Counted from the stretch's first letter, positions 1-12,058 are shown. The stretch is 64,000 nt of DNA from Lutraria lutraria (GCA_964023205.1 OZ026847.1:5764819-5828818); one strand, 5' to 3'. Translations and numbers: made by a program. The notes: generated by a model from the sequence alone, not told the origin.

Positions 1-203
1 TGGTAAAGCATACATCAGACATTTAGCAAAAATAGCCGTCGGTCCAGTAAATTTGAAAAGGTCAGTGGCCTGACGGTCCAGTAAATTAACAGTCATAATT
101 TTACCATGTTTCAGAACAAGAAATGAAATGTTTTTATCACTCTCAAAAAATATGTTTTTTAGACAAATTATATGAAACATAGTTAAAAGAGAAGTAAAGA
201 CTG
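1..203 (-). mobile_element. Truncated CAGTCTTC-family short element (inverted copy)
   Basis: This is the reverse complement of the element at 42609-42890. It shares blocks such as 'ggtccagtaaatttgaaaag' and 'gtcagtgg', and its inner end reads 'gtaaagactg' at 194-203. The outer end is cut off by the window edge, so no target duplication can be scored. Confidence 0.6.
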
Positions 204-1200
204 GACATGTAGACTAGAGCTTATCACAGTTAATATATTACTAGTTGCATATCTCTAACCGAAGCGCCATGTCTACAAGAACAAACATCACAAATTTTAT
301 CAGCAAGAGGCACAGGAGTAGTCATAGGTCTTTGACGATGAAGAATGCATTACATTGCAGTTCATCGTGACGAAGACATCGTCAAATCAGTTGTTCTTGA
401 AAAACTAACAAGCATACAACTCAAACTGAGTCGCTTTCGTGTTCCTATTAAATGCACAAATTTCCGTTAATCATGTGTACAGTGCATTGAATTATTCTAA
501 AATCTATCAACATTTCAGACTACCCTATTTCAACATTTTCCTTGCAAGCTTCGGATTAAGTCTGAAGCATTCCGGAAACTGCATGTCATGAGCTGCATCA
601 ATAGAGGCATGAAGAAGAGGTTAAGCAATAATATCGTACAAAACTAAGTTTTAATGCATGCTTATCCTGAAAATGACGTTTTAACTCTGTGTCTGCTGAT
701 GACAGATATATTGGCAATGGTAAGTTATGCATGAGTGTATATTACAGATATTATTAGATGCATCCTTATTCAGATAACACTGTTGACAGGGTACTGTCTG
801 ACTATACCCAGAACAAGCGCAGGAGCAGCTAGCGTTCCCCATCCCTGTAGCTAACCAAACAGCAGAAAAGGCTGAAGTTCGTTTTTTAGGATAGCAAGTT
901 GACTGTATTTGAAATTGATAATATCTCAGAAAAATGAAACATGCTCACAGAATGAATGTCATTGTGATAGATCGGAATTATAAAAACATCAACATTACCC
1001 CACCCACTTATTCAACAATATTTATAAATTGACGTTGGATCATTCATGAAATTTACAGCACAAATGAACGAATCAGCACAAACCTGGTTAAAAATATAAC
1101 TTAAAAGATATCAGTAATAATAATCAAATTAATCTACACTGACGCATATTTAATACTTACACTTAAAGAGCTGGATTAAGTAACAACAACTTTCTCTTTA
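204..1200. other. Intergenic AT-rich stretch, no gene seen
   Basis: No open reading frame with coding character and no repeat with clear ends is visible here. It lies upstream of the CTDNEP1 promoter. Confidence 0.5.
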
Positions 1201-1408
1201 AAATAGGTCGCACTTGCTGTTGCCACAGACGCCATTTGCATTATCACGTGGGGAAATCTCGCGTGATTTGAGAATTGTGGGAGATCAATGGCTGCCTTGT
1301 GCAAGTTGCGAGTAATCAAGTCCTAATTTATAGCCGAAGCGTCGAATATTGATTTGCGAGTGAATTTTTTAGAACTGGTTTGGGTTGCCAGATGATATAT
1401 CTGCACTC
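1201..1408 (+). promoter_or_regulatory. CTDNEP1 promoter and 5' UTR region
   Basis: CpG dinucleotides are much denser here than in the flanks. The segment holds an E-box (CACGTG at about 1246), 'tctcgcgtga' just after it, and an octamer-like 'atttgcat'. It ends directly at the CTDNEP1 start codon. No TATA box is placed with confidence. The transcription start is not visible from sequence alone. Confidence 0.5.
1288..1326 (+). other. Upstream ORF before CTDNEP1 (12 codons)
   Basis: An ATG at 1288 opens a 12-codon frame (MAALCKLRVIKS) ending at TAA 1324-1326, about 80 bases before the CTDNEP1 start. A second upstream ATG at 1392 runs six codons and stops at TGA 1410-1412, overlapping the main ATG (1409). 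If the 5' UTR begins upstream of 1288, both could reduce translation of the main frame. Whether they are transcribed is not known. Confidence 0.35.
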
Positions 1409-4400
1409 ATGATCAAGTATATTGTTATGGGCTTACGTGGTTTCTTTGTTCTCGCTGCTAAGATATGGAGTTTCATATGTTATTGCTTCAAACGACAAAT
1501 TCGCTCGGTAAGTTTGTAAATAAACAGGCGGTGACATGGAAATGGTGTAATTTTAGCGCCCTTGAAGCTGAACATAAAACCTGAATTATATGTACTTATG
1601 TATTTTTCAATGGCATTGCATATTAATGTATCTCCTGTTGTTGTTTATTTTTAAACATGACACTTCAAATTTAAAATAGACTTGATGAAGTTCATGTGCA
1701 GGTGTGTTTTTGAATCAGTGTATATTCAAAATCAAATTCTCTCAAATGACAATACCAAAAGTTGCATCTTTTGTCAATAGTTTCGTACAGGACAGTGAAG
1801 TTGACAATCAAAATTAACACAGCTAGGGTACTCAATGTCGGTAAAGGGTCAGAAAGGCCCACGCCGAAAACGAAAAAGGCCCATACCAGAAAGGCCCACT
1901 TTATAAAGGTACCAGAAAGGCCCAAATTTTGTTACCGAAAAGGCCCACTTTTTATGTTAAATGTAAGCTATATCTAATTAATAAACTGATAATGTATTTA
2001 TGATAGAAAAAGGAATTAATTATTCACTATTAAAATGCAATAAATAAGTAAGCGACAAACAGTTAAATCATAGCTTGGTTTACAAGGTAAGAAAGTACAA
2101 GCTCACTGGATTTGTCGGACATTGGTACTAGACAATCCAATAAGATAAATTTCTACACTTACTTTGGAAGAAGAAGTGTCCATTCTTATTTTAGTAAGTA
2201 ATAGGATTAGGTGGAGGAAATGCAAATCCAATCTGAATGCAGGGCTTGAACCCACGACCTCCTGCTTGCAAGTCAGATGCTTTACCAAATTAGCTAATCA
2301 GGCTGATAATATTACAGCCAAAAACCTATACATGTATGTATAGGTCTTTGTTACAGACAATTTATAAATATTAGTACTGTATACAGTTGCGCTACATTCC
2401 TCCTTCCTTTTTATTCAATTTCAAAGTAATTTGTTGTGACAAGCACAGGGTTTTTAGCTCACCTGATTCATCAGTTCAGTTATGGGTGGAATCGGACCAC
2501 AACTTCAAGAGTTATGGGCCCTTGGATTAGAAAATTGGCTACGTTTTAGCTTGTTTAACAGTATTATACCTTCATTGTTGGTTTTGATCTCAAAATCTAC
2601 ATAAAAATGAGTTTTACTAGATGGAAACTATATTACCTGGTCATTAATTATTGGCCTTTGTTCTCAGGTGAGCGATAAAGGGCCAATGTGGCCCTCTTGT
2701 TTCTCGGTATTTTGGGAATATGACCCATGGAATTGGGAATTTAGCGGTGTTTTAATCAAAATTGGGAAAAATGTATTACTACAGTTTTTGCAATGTGCTA
2801 CTTATTCTCCTATAGAACAGTAGCAGAATAAGGTATTTACTACCAATAGTGATGTTAATGAAGTTATATTAAATAAAATTAATAGGCTCTTTAGACTAAC
2901 CCAGACAAGTTTAGTTTCACCCTAGCTCTAGGATTCCAAGGCTAGTGACAGTCACAAATGGCGCCAACTGAGCTAAACTGGTGGTTATTAATATCAAAGA
3001 CAAATTATTCACACAAATACTGTAATACTTTTCCGCTACAAATGTTTTGATACAAGCCAGAATTCAGCATTACTATTTTTGTCAGGAATCCCAACCAGAT
3101 TTTTGGATATAGATATTATTAATGTTTATAAGTATAATATGATGTGTATTTAGTTATTTTCTACTTGATGATTTCAAGACATAGTTCTATTTCTATATGC
3201 CAACCCATTGTGACATAATATTTTAATTCAGAAATGGCTGCATTACTGTAATTAGTATTCTACATTTTTGTGGCTTTATTTTATTTTCAGGCAATACAGC
3301 ATCAGACTGTTAAATATGAAGTTATACCATTGTCACCTCTGTCAAAACATAGGCTGAGTAAGTAATGTTAAGTTATCCAATTAAAAAATTTCATCTCATT
3401 CTGATAAGTTCAGAAAGTTTAGTTTAAACTTATTTATTTTACATTGATTGTAGAGCAAGTTCTTACAACTTTTATTAACTGCTCTTGATGACTGATTCTT
3501 GGATTATTACTTGTGCAGAGAGAAGGGATTGTGAAAGTGCCGGTCAAATTCCGCCACTGATGAGATTCGAACCCGCAACCTCTGGGTAAGGAGTCTGACA
3601 CTCTACTCCTACACCACTGTTTCTCCATTACATTACATGATGGTCATTTTCTTAACAGAAATATCAACAACATATTAACCCTCTCGGTCTCTCATATTCA
3701 TGTGTTTAATTTTAGGTATGTTGAGGAGGAAAACGCTAGTCTTAGATTTAGACGAGACTTTAATTCATTCTCATCATGATGGTGTTATACGACAAACTGT
3801 GAAACCAGGGACTCCTCCAGATTTTGTGTTAAAGGTAAACCACTGCTGTCATTTATATATAAAGTACAACCTCTGCAGAGAGGCCCTCTCTAGAGCAACA
3901 ACCTCCCTTCAACAACGGCATGATTTTTTCCCACTGCAGGATTTAACTATTTAACTTCTCTAGAGCAACAGCCTCTTAACAACAATATAATTTTGTAACT
4001 CCCAAAGAATGTTGCTTTGGAGACGTTACACCATGCTTACTTATGTTTCATGATGAACTTTTATCTAGAAATCTTGGTATAATTTGACTTACATTCATAT
4101 TTGTTGTTTTACAGGTTATGATAGACAGGCATCCTGTAAGATTTTTTGTACACAAACGACCACATGTAGATTATTTTCTTGAAGTTGTAAGTATAATTAT
4201 AAAAAAACTTTGATTACAAGTTTACTTAAAACAATGTTCACACTATTTTTTTTAAATCACTAGCCGAACTATTAGTGCACTATTGAAAATAGACAATTTA
4301 CCACTAGCCCGAATACACAATTTTGAGAAAGTTCACTAGCCCGAACAGAAATTTACTAGCCCCGGGCTGTGTGCTAGTGGGTTAGCGTGAAGACTGTTAA

Positions 4401-6769
4401 AATATTAACTAAACACTGCCCTTGATTCTGTTATTAATGTTGTTCACAAATGGTAGAAATGCAAAACAACATATTTCGTTTATTTCCATTTGAAAAAATA
4501 AGTAATTCTTGGTCTCTTACTTTTTATCACACACAGCTCTCCTTTGACCCTTAAAATGGCATTTTGACTCTTGAAATTTGCAAAATAAGGTTTTTGACTC
4601 TTGAGAATTGGAACCAAAGATTCAAATTTACTATTATATCAGTAGGCAATTTTGTTGACTCATTAAATTTCTATCAGCTAAGGGTCATTTTGACCCCCCA
4701 ACTTTTGAAGTCTAGGGAGCACCCTGAAATTATTTATTATTGTTGTAGAATTTTCTTTTTTCCTTTGAAGATGTAGACAATTTCAAATTGTAAATGAAGT
4801 TATATAATATAATACATATAGAAGTATACAAGCATAAGAACAAAGCTGCAAAAATTTTAAATGGTTATTATAAATTTATTTGATAACGGAACATTGTTTG
4901 GATTGTTTGTTTTATTGGGTATTCTAAAGTCACACTAAATTCATTTGAAAAGCGACTGTTTCTAGATTTAGTTTAATGACAATCACCATATTCTAGACTA
5001 AGAGAATATTCGATGATTCAGGTATGTGAGTGCATGTAGTTTGTTTTATAATACAACAAAATGCATGTAGGTCATGGATAATATCAGTGGAATCACAAAA
5101 TGGAATAAAATGTCAAAATAACTGTTTAGTAAATATCATAACACTTATTTAACCAATTCGACTTACTTATTAGAAGAATATTTCGGACCAAAACTTCTAT
5201 TCATTTTTTTAACAAAATCCAATTTTCACTGAAACCAACTTTTTTCTGATTTTACTCTATATTGGGATATTTTCTTGTGTGACATTTATTAATGTTTTCC
5301 AAACCTATATAATACATTATGATTAATTTTGATTTGCAGGTGAGTCAATGGTATGATTTAGTTGTATTTACTGCCAGTATGGAGATTTATGGAGCTGCTG
5401 TAGCAGATAAATTAGATAACAATAGAGGGATATTAAACAGGAGATATTACAGGCAGGTTAGTTAGTGTACAAACACCATGTGTTCATTTATTCCTGTTTG
5501 TAATAACTCATCTAGTAAAAGACATTGAACCAGGAATGCGAGGCATGTGTATTATGGACTAGGAAGTTCTCTGATTCCACAGTAGGGGGTGATAAAACAG
5601 AAAGGGTCATTGATAGACTGGCTTCTGTTTACATAATCAGTTATGCTTATAAAAACAACAAGTTAGTTTTAAACTTATTGTCATAAATCAATAAAAATTA
5701 TGATAAGTCGAATTTTGACTACAAAATGTTTAAATTCATTAATTAAAACTCATGTTAACAATTTTTAAGTTTTTAATTATTTCTTGTATAAAATGTTTAG
5801 CTTCTATGTGTTTTCTGATAAATTTTATATGCCCGTTTGAAAAGGGTCATATTATGAGAACACCCATAATAGTTTTATTCTGATCCTCACCAAACTTGAT
5901 GGAATGTCAATGGCCATGGATCTCGCCCAAGTTTGATAACCAGCCTAAACGGCCCAGGCACTTCTGAGTTATGGGCGCCCCCTTGATGCTTTGAAAAATG
6001 AATTCTGACTGGCATATTTTGTGACCTGGCACTCTTGTTTTACTTATATACATATTGTATATCATTTGCTATTACTATGTACTGATATGTTATCAATTTC
6101 AGCATTGTAATTTAGCAGCGGGTAGCTATACAAAAGATCTCTCTGCAATTAACCGTGATCTTTCCAGTATATTTATACTAGATAATTCTCCTGTTGCATA
6201 CAGATCTTATCCAGGTTTGTTATTTGATTTGTATTGTAACATAATATGTCTCGGTTTTTTGTTAAATACAATTTATTTCCACTCTGCTCCAAAAACAATT
6301 TATGATGAATTCTACTGTATACACTGTTTATTTTTTATAATCAGTCTCCTAGATTTATGACTATTGTAACTTTACTCGATTACTAGACAGGATCTGTTTA
6401 ATTTTTACCTGATTTTAACCAATTTTGAGGTTACCCAGCTGTTTTCATATAAAAACAAGTTATTGCCTTGTCTAAAATATTATCACACTAAAGCCAAAAA
6501 AACAGTCCTGATTTTATTTACCATGCCTCACCAAACCTCTTCAGTACATCAGCACTTACCATTAAAGCCTTATGCAGTTTTGATCTAATTATAACATATT
6601 GTGTTGTTTATGTATACTTACAGATAATGCGATACCAATCACTTCCTGGTTCAGTGACGCAACTGATACAGCTTTGTTATGTTTGTTGCCTATATTAGAT
6701 GCTCTACGATTCTGTAATGATGTGAGATCAGTGTTAAGCAGAAACTTACATAAAGTCGTCATATACTAA
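1409..6769 (+). CDS. CTDNEP1: CTD nuclear envelope phosphatase 1 (Dullard), 7 exons
   Basis: Coding exons are 1409-1507, 3291-3357, 3716-3834, 4115-4186, 5340-5456, 6103-6214 and 6624-6769. All introns are GT-AG and the phases join cleanly to 243 residues plus TAA, against 244 in human. Residues about 5-27 form a hydrophobic N-terminal membrane segment. The HAD/FCP1 catalytic motif DLDET is at 66-70 (nucleophile Asp66, acid Asp68), followed by [35 protein letters not shown], and the late HAD motif ILDNSP in exon 6. In animals this phosphatase sits in the nuclear and ER membrane with its CNEP1R1 partner and dephosphorylates lipin, controlling membrane lipid synthesis; it also restrains BMP signalling. 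The final residues (NLHKVVIY) differ from the vertebrate tail, as is normal. Introns 1, 3 and 4 carry repeats. The start was chosen because it begins the hydrophobic segment aligned with the family. Confidence 0.97.
1841..1952 (+). repeat. Degenerate 'accagaaaggccca' tandem repeat
   Basis: The core 'aaaggccca' occurs five times with spacing of about 20-25 bases, twice preceded by 'taccag'. It lies in CTDNEP1 intron 1. It is AT/GC-patchy and not a microsatellite. Confidence 0.6.
2230..2304 (-). mobile_element. tRNA-derived SINE head
   Basis: On the minus strand a tRNA-like sequence shows an A box 'ttagctaatttggtaaagca' and a B box 'gggttcaagcc'. The acceptor stem does not pair, so this is a SINE head and not a functional tRNA. 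It is in CTDNEP1 intron 1. Confidence 0.65.
2319..2350. mobile_element. 32-bp palindromic mini-element, copy 1
   Basis: Near-perfect palindrome with arms 'aaaacctata' and 'tataggtctttg'. It is flanked by 'ttacagcc' on the left and 'ttacagac' on the right, 7 of 8 identical, consistent with an 8-bp target duplication. See also 61775-61818 and 62166-62207. Confidence 0.55.
2446..2702 (+). repeat. AGCTCACCTG / GGTGAGCGATA interspersed repeat
   Basis: It begins 'cagggtttttagctcacctg' and ends 'ggtgagcgataaagggcc' then 'ggccctcttgttt', with inverted 'agctcacctg'/'caggtgagc' blocks near the ends. I recognise the sequence type as a common short repeat of bivalve genomes. It lies in CTDNEP1 intron 1. 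Confidence 0.6.
2703..2885 (-). mobile_element. Partial copy of the 60073-60386 CAGGG element
   Basis: Inverted relative to 60073-60386. Shared stretches include 'ctcggtattttgggaatatg' and 'aaggtatttactaccaatag'. Its CAGG terminus is lost where it meets the preceding repeat, so no target duplication can be read. Confidence 0.6.
3543..3629 (-). mobile_element. tRNA-derived SINE head
   Basis: Minus strand shows 'gtggtgtaggagtagagtg' (A-box region) and 'gcgggttcgaatctc' (B box). The stems are too decayed for a tRNA gene. It lies in CTDNEP1 intron 2 and fills much of it. Confidence 0.65.
3864..4030. mobile_element. AACCTCTCCAGAG-type MITE, decayed copy
   Basis: It shares 'gagcaacaacctcccttcaa' and the 'tctagagcaac' block with 43947-44123. 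It fills most of the 280-base CTDNEP1 intron 3. The terminal inverted repeats are eroded. Confidence 0.6.
4232..4396. mobile_element. CAGTCTTC-family short element with 6-bp TSD
   Basis: Ends 'caatgttcac' and 'gtgaagactg' are imperfect inverted repeats. The flanks are TTAAAA at 4226-4231 and TTAAAA at 4397-4402, an exact 6-bp duplication. The interior carries four spaced copies of a 'ctagcccgaa'-like motif. It lies in CTDNEP1 intron 4. Confidence 0.75.
4535..4718. repeat. TTTGACCCTT short repeat, copy 1
   Basis: Related to 10262-10453: both run from 'tttgacccttaaaat' through 'attttgttga' to 'tgac...tctag/aat...accctg'. No target duplication is seen for this copy. It lies in CTDNEP1 intron 4. 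Confidence 0.55.
5829..6040 (+). repeat. 'atgcccgttt...cactcttgttt' interspersed repeat
   Basis: An inverted copy is present at 31843-32097, sharing 'tttgatgctttgaaaaat'-type and 'gtgacctggcactcttgttt' blocks. It lies in CTDNEP1 intron 5. Confidence 0.6.
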
Positions 6770-6909
6770 ACCTACTACATTTATACCTGTCACCCAGTCA
6801 TTATTATTATTATTATGTCATTGTTTGTTTAGATTAAAAAGCTCTGACCTCAATTTTTTACCAATTTTATATCATTGTATGATAGTATGTTGGACATTAT
6901 TGATGTAGC

Positions 6910-6915
6910 AATAAA
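6910..6915 (+). terminator. Candidate proximal poly(A) signal of CTDNEP1
   Basis: AATAAA about 140 bases after the stop codon, followed by an A-run. It would give a short 3' UTR; the T-rich downstream sequence leaves a much longer UTR possible. Confidence 0.35.
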
Positions 6916-9900
6916 AAAAAATGTTTAAGTTTTCATTAAAACCCTGTTAACTCCAAACATTAAAACTCAATATAAAATACCAGCAAAATTCTCAGATTAC
7001 AATTTTGTGCATGAAGGTCTCATAGATGTTAAGTTGTCGCTGTTAACTAGACATTGAAAAAATAATGAATTTGTATATCAGTATGAAAATTTGTTTGGGA
7101 GTCTCGGCTTACTGTCATACAATGGTATAGTACATCCGTATGATTTAATACTATTCATATTGTTGATTTTTTCGTCCCATTTTGAAGGCAGCTGGACTTG
7201 AATTAAGTTGATTTACTAGTTGATGTTTTGAAGAGTTGAACTTGTGCTGAATTTACTTTTTTTTTTCTTTGTATAAATCTAGTTTAGTTAACTTGTTAAG
7301 AATTGATATTTTATTGAGTGGAAAAAAACTTTGTTAGAAGATATCAAGAACTTACGTTCCCTTGGTTTTCCTCAGGCAATGTATTATATCATTATGAGCC
7401 ATTGTGTTTAACATAGAAATAAATTCAAGAATGAAGAGTTACCTAGGTAGAAATGCTTTGTCTCTAGAATTCGATGAAAAATTACTAGTGACAACTTGTA
7501 TAGATATGTAATTATATTGAAATCTTAGGGACAAGTCATTTATGTTGTGTGGTGGTAAAATACTTGGCATCACTGTATTAAGATAAATCATTCTATCTCT
7601 ATAGCAGTACTTAAATGAATCTTGAATGTTTTTAATCATCTAGTTAACAAAGGAAGGTAAGACATGAAGATGTTTTAATCTTGTGGGTTAATATTAACTT
7701 TGTTGTTCAAGTACACGTCACAATATATACAAATTATGTAATCTATAGATCCATAAATTGATCAGCCAGGGTCCAGTGGTTAGTGCACTAGACTTGTAAA
7801 CCTGCGATCCGGGTTCAAGTACCAGTTACAGCAGGTCATACCATTCTATGAAAATTTGACCAAAAATTTTGATTTTTCCACCATATCTTGAGAAGTTTGC
7901 GGCTTCTTATGGAAGGTTTAGTTAGTACTGGTTAGAATACAGTCTAGGAAAACTAGTAAGGTGATCTGGCCACCATATATAACATGAATATTTAAAAACA
8001 GCATAAAACACACAAAAACAAACTCATACATTTTTGGCGCAGATTCATTTAAATTGAAAACGTTACTTGTGAAAAAGCCATCTACTTACATAGCTACAAA
8101 CACTAATTTACAAGTCTCTCTTGAGTGGGTCTGTGTTTAGACGATCATTTTCTAAGATCAGTGAGTCAATGAACGTCTTAATTAATTCATCACAAGTTGT
8201 GTTAATATTCCATTTGAGACCTTTTGTACCGACTGTTTAATGTTTGTATTTTAGGAGAAAAAACACATTGTACAGTGATTTATACAATATTTTTTGTTAC
8301 ATTGAAACAAAGTCGTTTTGTAGATATTTGAGGAATTTACTCCATGTTTTTTATTGTTATATGAATTATGTTAAGAAAACCAGTATTTGTGTCAGTTCAG
8401 TAAAATGTAATGTAGCACTAGTGCCCAAAAATAAAACAATGTGTTTCCGGTCTTCCATCATAAAAGCTAGTCATTTCATTGAAAATTAACTTTTTTTCTA
8501 TACTTCTGTCAATTTTGATGAAATTTGACTCATATCACAACAAATTGTATTCGAAACAACTGCAGAATAATTGGCATATTTTCATTTTAAGTCTGGAGTC
8601 AGGTAACATGTTTTTTTCATTTTGGCCTAGTCTGTGACCATTCATGCAGCCCAGTGATTTTCATTCAGATATCTATTCATCCTTATAATGATCTCTGAAA
8701 GATTAAGGATGTTGGCAATCAGCTAGTCATCATTGTTTTGCATCAGGCATGAAATTCGGTATTAAACTTAATGAATTTTATCATCCTATATAAGTTATTA
8801 TTGTATTATTTATGCTTTTATAACATGAAAATTGCAATTTTGATAGATTTCTTTAAACCATACTTTAGACCTGTTACATATATTTGCGACTTTGATCAAT
8901 AGCTACAAAATTAAATTCTGGAAAACATTTAGTTGGTTTAACTTTAAGCTTACACACATGGTTGTTATAGCTTAGTTTAACGCCCTAATGAATTTGTAGT
9001 AATAAGATAACTTATGTAAGATACAGTGAAATATCTAGTTAGACTTGTGTTAGGATTAGTACTGTTTATGGGCATCTTTTGGCCTAACATACAAACAAAG
9101 TTTGTTGTAAAATGATTTTCCCTGTGACTAATGAAAATGATTTTTAAATATTTGACAGTATAAACCATACATAGTACAGACACTATTATAACTGCCTAAA
9201 TACAGGCATTAAGATAGGTAGCCCACTTATATGTGTAACCTTTTGTGAGGGAAGAATACAGATTTTAAATTATTTGCTACAAGATCAGCATTCCTTGTAT
9301 TCAGTATGGTTCTACTCCTATTGAACTGGCTATCAATTTATTTATAGCAATATTTAAACAGTTTCATCTTGTTATTGCATAATTTATCATAGACAGGGTA
9401 ATGGTAGTGGTTGGAATAGATGTTAATGTAATTACACTTGATATGTAGTAGTTAGGTTCACAAATTTGTACATGAAATAGCAAACCTTTCTGTTGTGACG
9501 ATTTTTGTTCATGAAAAAAGTCACTGAATCTGTTTTGAAATGAGATCCTTATCATGGTACTGTCTGGGAGAAATTGCTTGTAGAATGCACAGAAATTTTT
9601 GCATACTTTCATCATAGTTAGCTTGATTAAAGAATATTTTCCTTTCAAGTCAAGTAATTTCTTAACTATGAAAATGTAAAAGAGTTTTTGAAAGCTGGGT
9701 TAGTTCCTTTATTATTTAAAACAAAACAGTTATCATGAAATTCATAAATGATGATATTCCCTTGTACACATCTGGTTTTGACATAAGATACAATAGTTAG
9801 TTAAGTTTAAGATATACCGGTAGTAATTTTTTGACATCTTATTGACAGTTCTGATTTGTTGTTTTTTTCCGTCTCATTATAACATTATGGACATGTATTG

Positions 9901-10261
9901 GTAGTCTTCATTGATTGCCTTGTTTTGTTAAACTTGCTGAGCCAAAACCTGGGGACAATTTTTCATAAGACTGTATGAGAGCCAATGTTTTGTGGGTTGA
10001 TTTTCATCAGATTTTGTAACCACAGTATGTACAATGTGTCGATAGTAGGTATGAAAGATCATGGATTAGGAAAATAAACGAATCTTAGGTGTTTTGCCTG
10101 CCTATTGGTAAGGAATACAATTTTGTATACAGATCAGCATATAGTTATTAAACAGTTTCTGTAGTTTTACGCTAGATTTTAAAATATTATTTGAAGTGAA
10201 ATTTAATCCATCATTGTGTCTTTGGCTTTCTTGCTGAATAACTGCAGAACTTTTACTTAAC
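6916..10261 (+). other. Downstream of CTDNEP1: T-rich, few repeats, no gene seen
   Basis: No coding exon or element with clear ends was recognised except the SINE head at 7768-7845. The T-rich plus strand would fit an extended CTDNEP1 3' UTR. That is inference. Confidence 0.4.
7768..7845 (+). mobile_element. tRNA-derived SINE head
   Basis: 'ggtccagtggttagtgcact' (A-box region) and 'ccgggttcaagtacc' (B box) are spaced as in a tRNA. The molecule cannot close an acceptor stem. An AT-rich tail follows. Confidence 0.65.
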
Positions 10262-10453
10262 CAGGGCTTTCATTTGACCCTTAAAATCTTGCAATTAAAT
10301 GTAGTAAAATAAGGCTTCTGACTTTGGTGAATTAGTACCAAAGGGTCAAATTTGTGAATAAAAACAGTAAGAAATTTTGTTGATTCTTTTAATCATGATC
10401 TACCATGGGTAATATTTGACCCTTCAATTTTGACGTCTAATGAGAACCCTGGG
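10262..10453. mobile_element. TTTGACCCTT short element, copy 2
   Basis: Ends are 'cagggctttcatttgaccc' and 'gagaaccctg', with matching inner blocks to 4535-4718. The CAGGG end resembles the other CAGGG elements, but no exact 5-bp duplication is visible. Confidence 0.55.
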
Positions 10454-10883
10454 ACTTACTATTGTTATATTGGTGACAGGTGTTTAAACAGGACATTGGT
10501 GTTTATGCAATTTTATATCATTCATAGAAAACCATTGATTGTAGAGCTGTGTGTATGACTGTTAGTAAAAGAGTTATGTTTTGTATATGTTTGACACGTT
10601 CTATATTTTAGTTCACCATGTTTGTTAGAACTCTGGTGCAATACTTAGGTGTACATATTCATGTAGTTTGATTGAGTGTTACATAAAACGTAGTTTTCCC
10701 TCGTGTTTTCCATGTGACAGAATTTTTTTCTACTAGATGAATCAAGTGCTTACCAACCCTATTTTTTCTTACATGCAAAATTTAATGGTCTCATTTTAAA
10801 CATGTGTAATTTTATTTTTGAATTATCGATCTTTTCATTTGAAGTAAAGTGATTATCTTGACATTGTTTGGCGTCAAAATCAC

Positions 10884-11036
10884 AGGTAACTGTATCATGA
10901 ATAGACTATAAATAAATAAATAAAAAACAATATTGACTTTAAAAAAATCACTATTTATTAATATGTTAACATATTAATAAATAGTGGTTTTTTTTAAATA
11001 TCATATATTTATAATCTATTTATGATACAGTTACCT
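10884..11036. mobile_element. Near-complete palindromic MITE (153 bp)
   Basis: Outer arms 'aggtaactgtatcat' and 'atgatacagttacct' are exact inverses. The centre 'tattaatatgttaacatatt' continues the palindrome, giving a long hairpin. The left flank 'gtcaaaatcac' resembles the right-side 'gtcaaaataac', a possible imperfect target duplication. Confidence 0.65.
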
Positions 11037-11328
11037 ATGGTCAAAATAACATCCTCAGTACTTCCTGACATATTTGGGATAGGTTTTTAGTTAATCCTTG
11101 CTAGCATCAAATTTTTCATATTCATCTCCCTATCACAAAATCTGAATTATCTGCTCAAATGGTAAAATTGTTGTTTTATAGCTGTACAGGTATTAAGATC
11201 TGTGTAGTCTTATTATAGATAATTACTTTTAAATGACACTTTTGTATTATTCTTACTTAGGTAGTGAACTTTGACTTGATTCTATTTCAAATTCAATTAT
11301 GCAATATGTGGACAGATTAAACTATATA

Positions 11329-11522
11329 TAGTAAAACCTCGATTATTCGAACTCAGATTATCCGAACTCCTGGTGTTATCCAAAATGAATTTTTGCTCCC
11401 AATTTTCCTCTATTTATTTCAACATAAATAACATTGAATATCCTAATCGTGTTATCCGAAACCATGGATTATCCAAAATAGAATTTCGGTCCCGTCGATT
11501 TCGGATAATCGAGGTTTTACTG
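11329..11522. mobile_element. mariner/pogo-type MITE with TA duplication
   Basis: Terminal inverted repeats 'agtaaaacctcgattat' and 'ataatcgaggttttact', flanked by TA on both sides. The interior repeats 'ttatccgaa'-like blocks. The CAGTAAAACCTCG end is characteristic of pogo/Tigger-like mariner derivatives. At 194 bp it cannot encode a transposase. Confidence 0.8.
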
Positions 11523-12058
11523 TAGTTCCTCGTTCTTACGGATTAGTTTTCAGTTATGTATGTTTATCATATGATGAATGGTTCATATCTGAATTTAGGT
11601 ATAAAAGGGTAGTAAACATTTGTATATTCATCTCTAGGATTGGTGTGAAAGGACATGGATAAAATATCAGTGTTAAGCATGTAATTGGTAAGAAAGATTA
11701 TTGTTTTGTTTGGGGCACAAGAATTTAGTCAAGTAAATGATCCTCATTGTTTTGGTTTTTTTCATTCATTTCTGATTTTGTGTTATCAATGTATATAGAA
11801 ATATTATGTTAAGATGATTATATACACTGAATTCTTGGCTTACTGATATTCATGTTTCAAAATTGATTTTGTATTCATATACTCTTAGTCTGACATTTTT
11901 TGCTTTTTTGAATAATTTTTTGGCTTTTTAGCAAGTGCAGATTTCTCTTTGTTTCGAAACTAAATTTGCTGGAATTCAGCTTAAATGTTGGAAATGATTG
12001 ATTGTGTGTAAAACTTGGACAGATTATTTTGTGGTAAGTAATTAATCTTATACTCTGA

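Noticed and set aside
1762..1977. 71-codon frame over the 'aaaggccca' repeats
   Set aside because: The apparent peptide periodicity comes from the tandem DNA repeat within a CTDNEP1 intron.
2230..2304. Functional tRNA gene on the minus strand
   Set aside because: A and B boxes are present but the acceptor stem does not pair; the same holds for the tRNA-like heads at 3543, 7768, 21070 and 41860.
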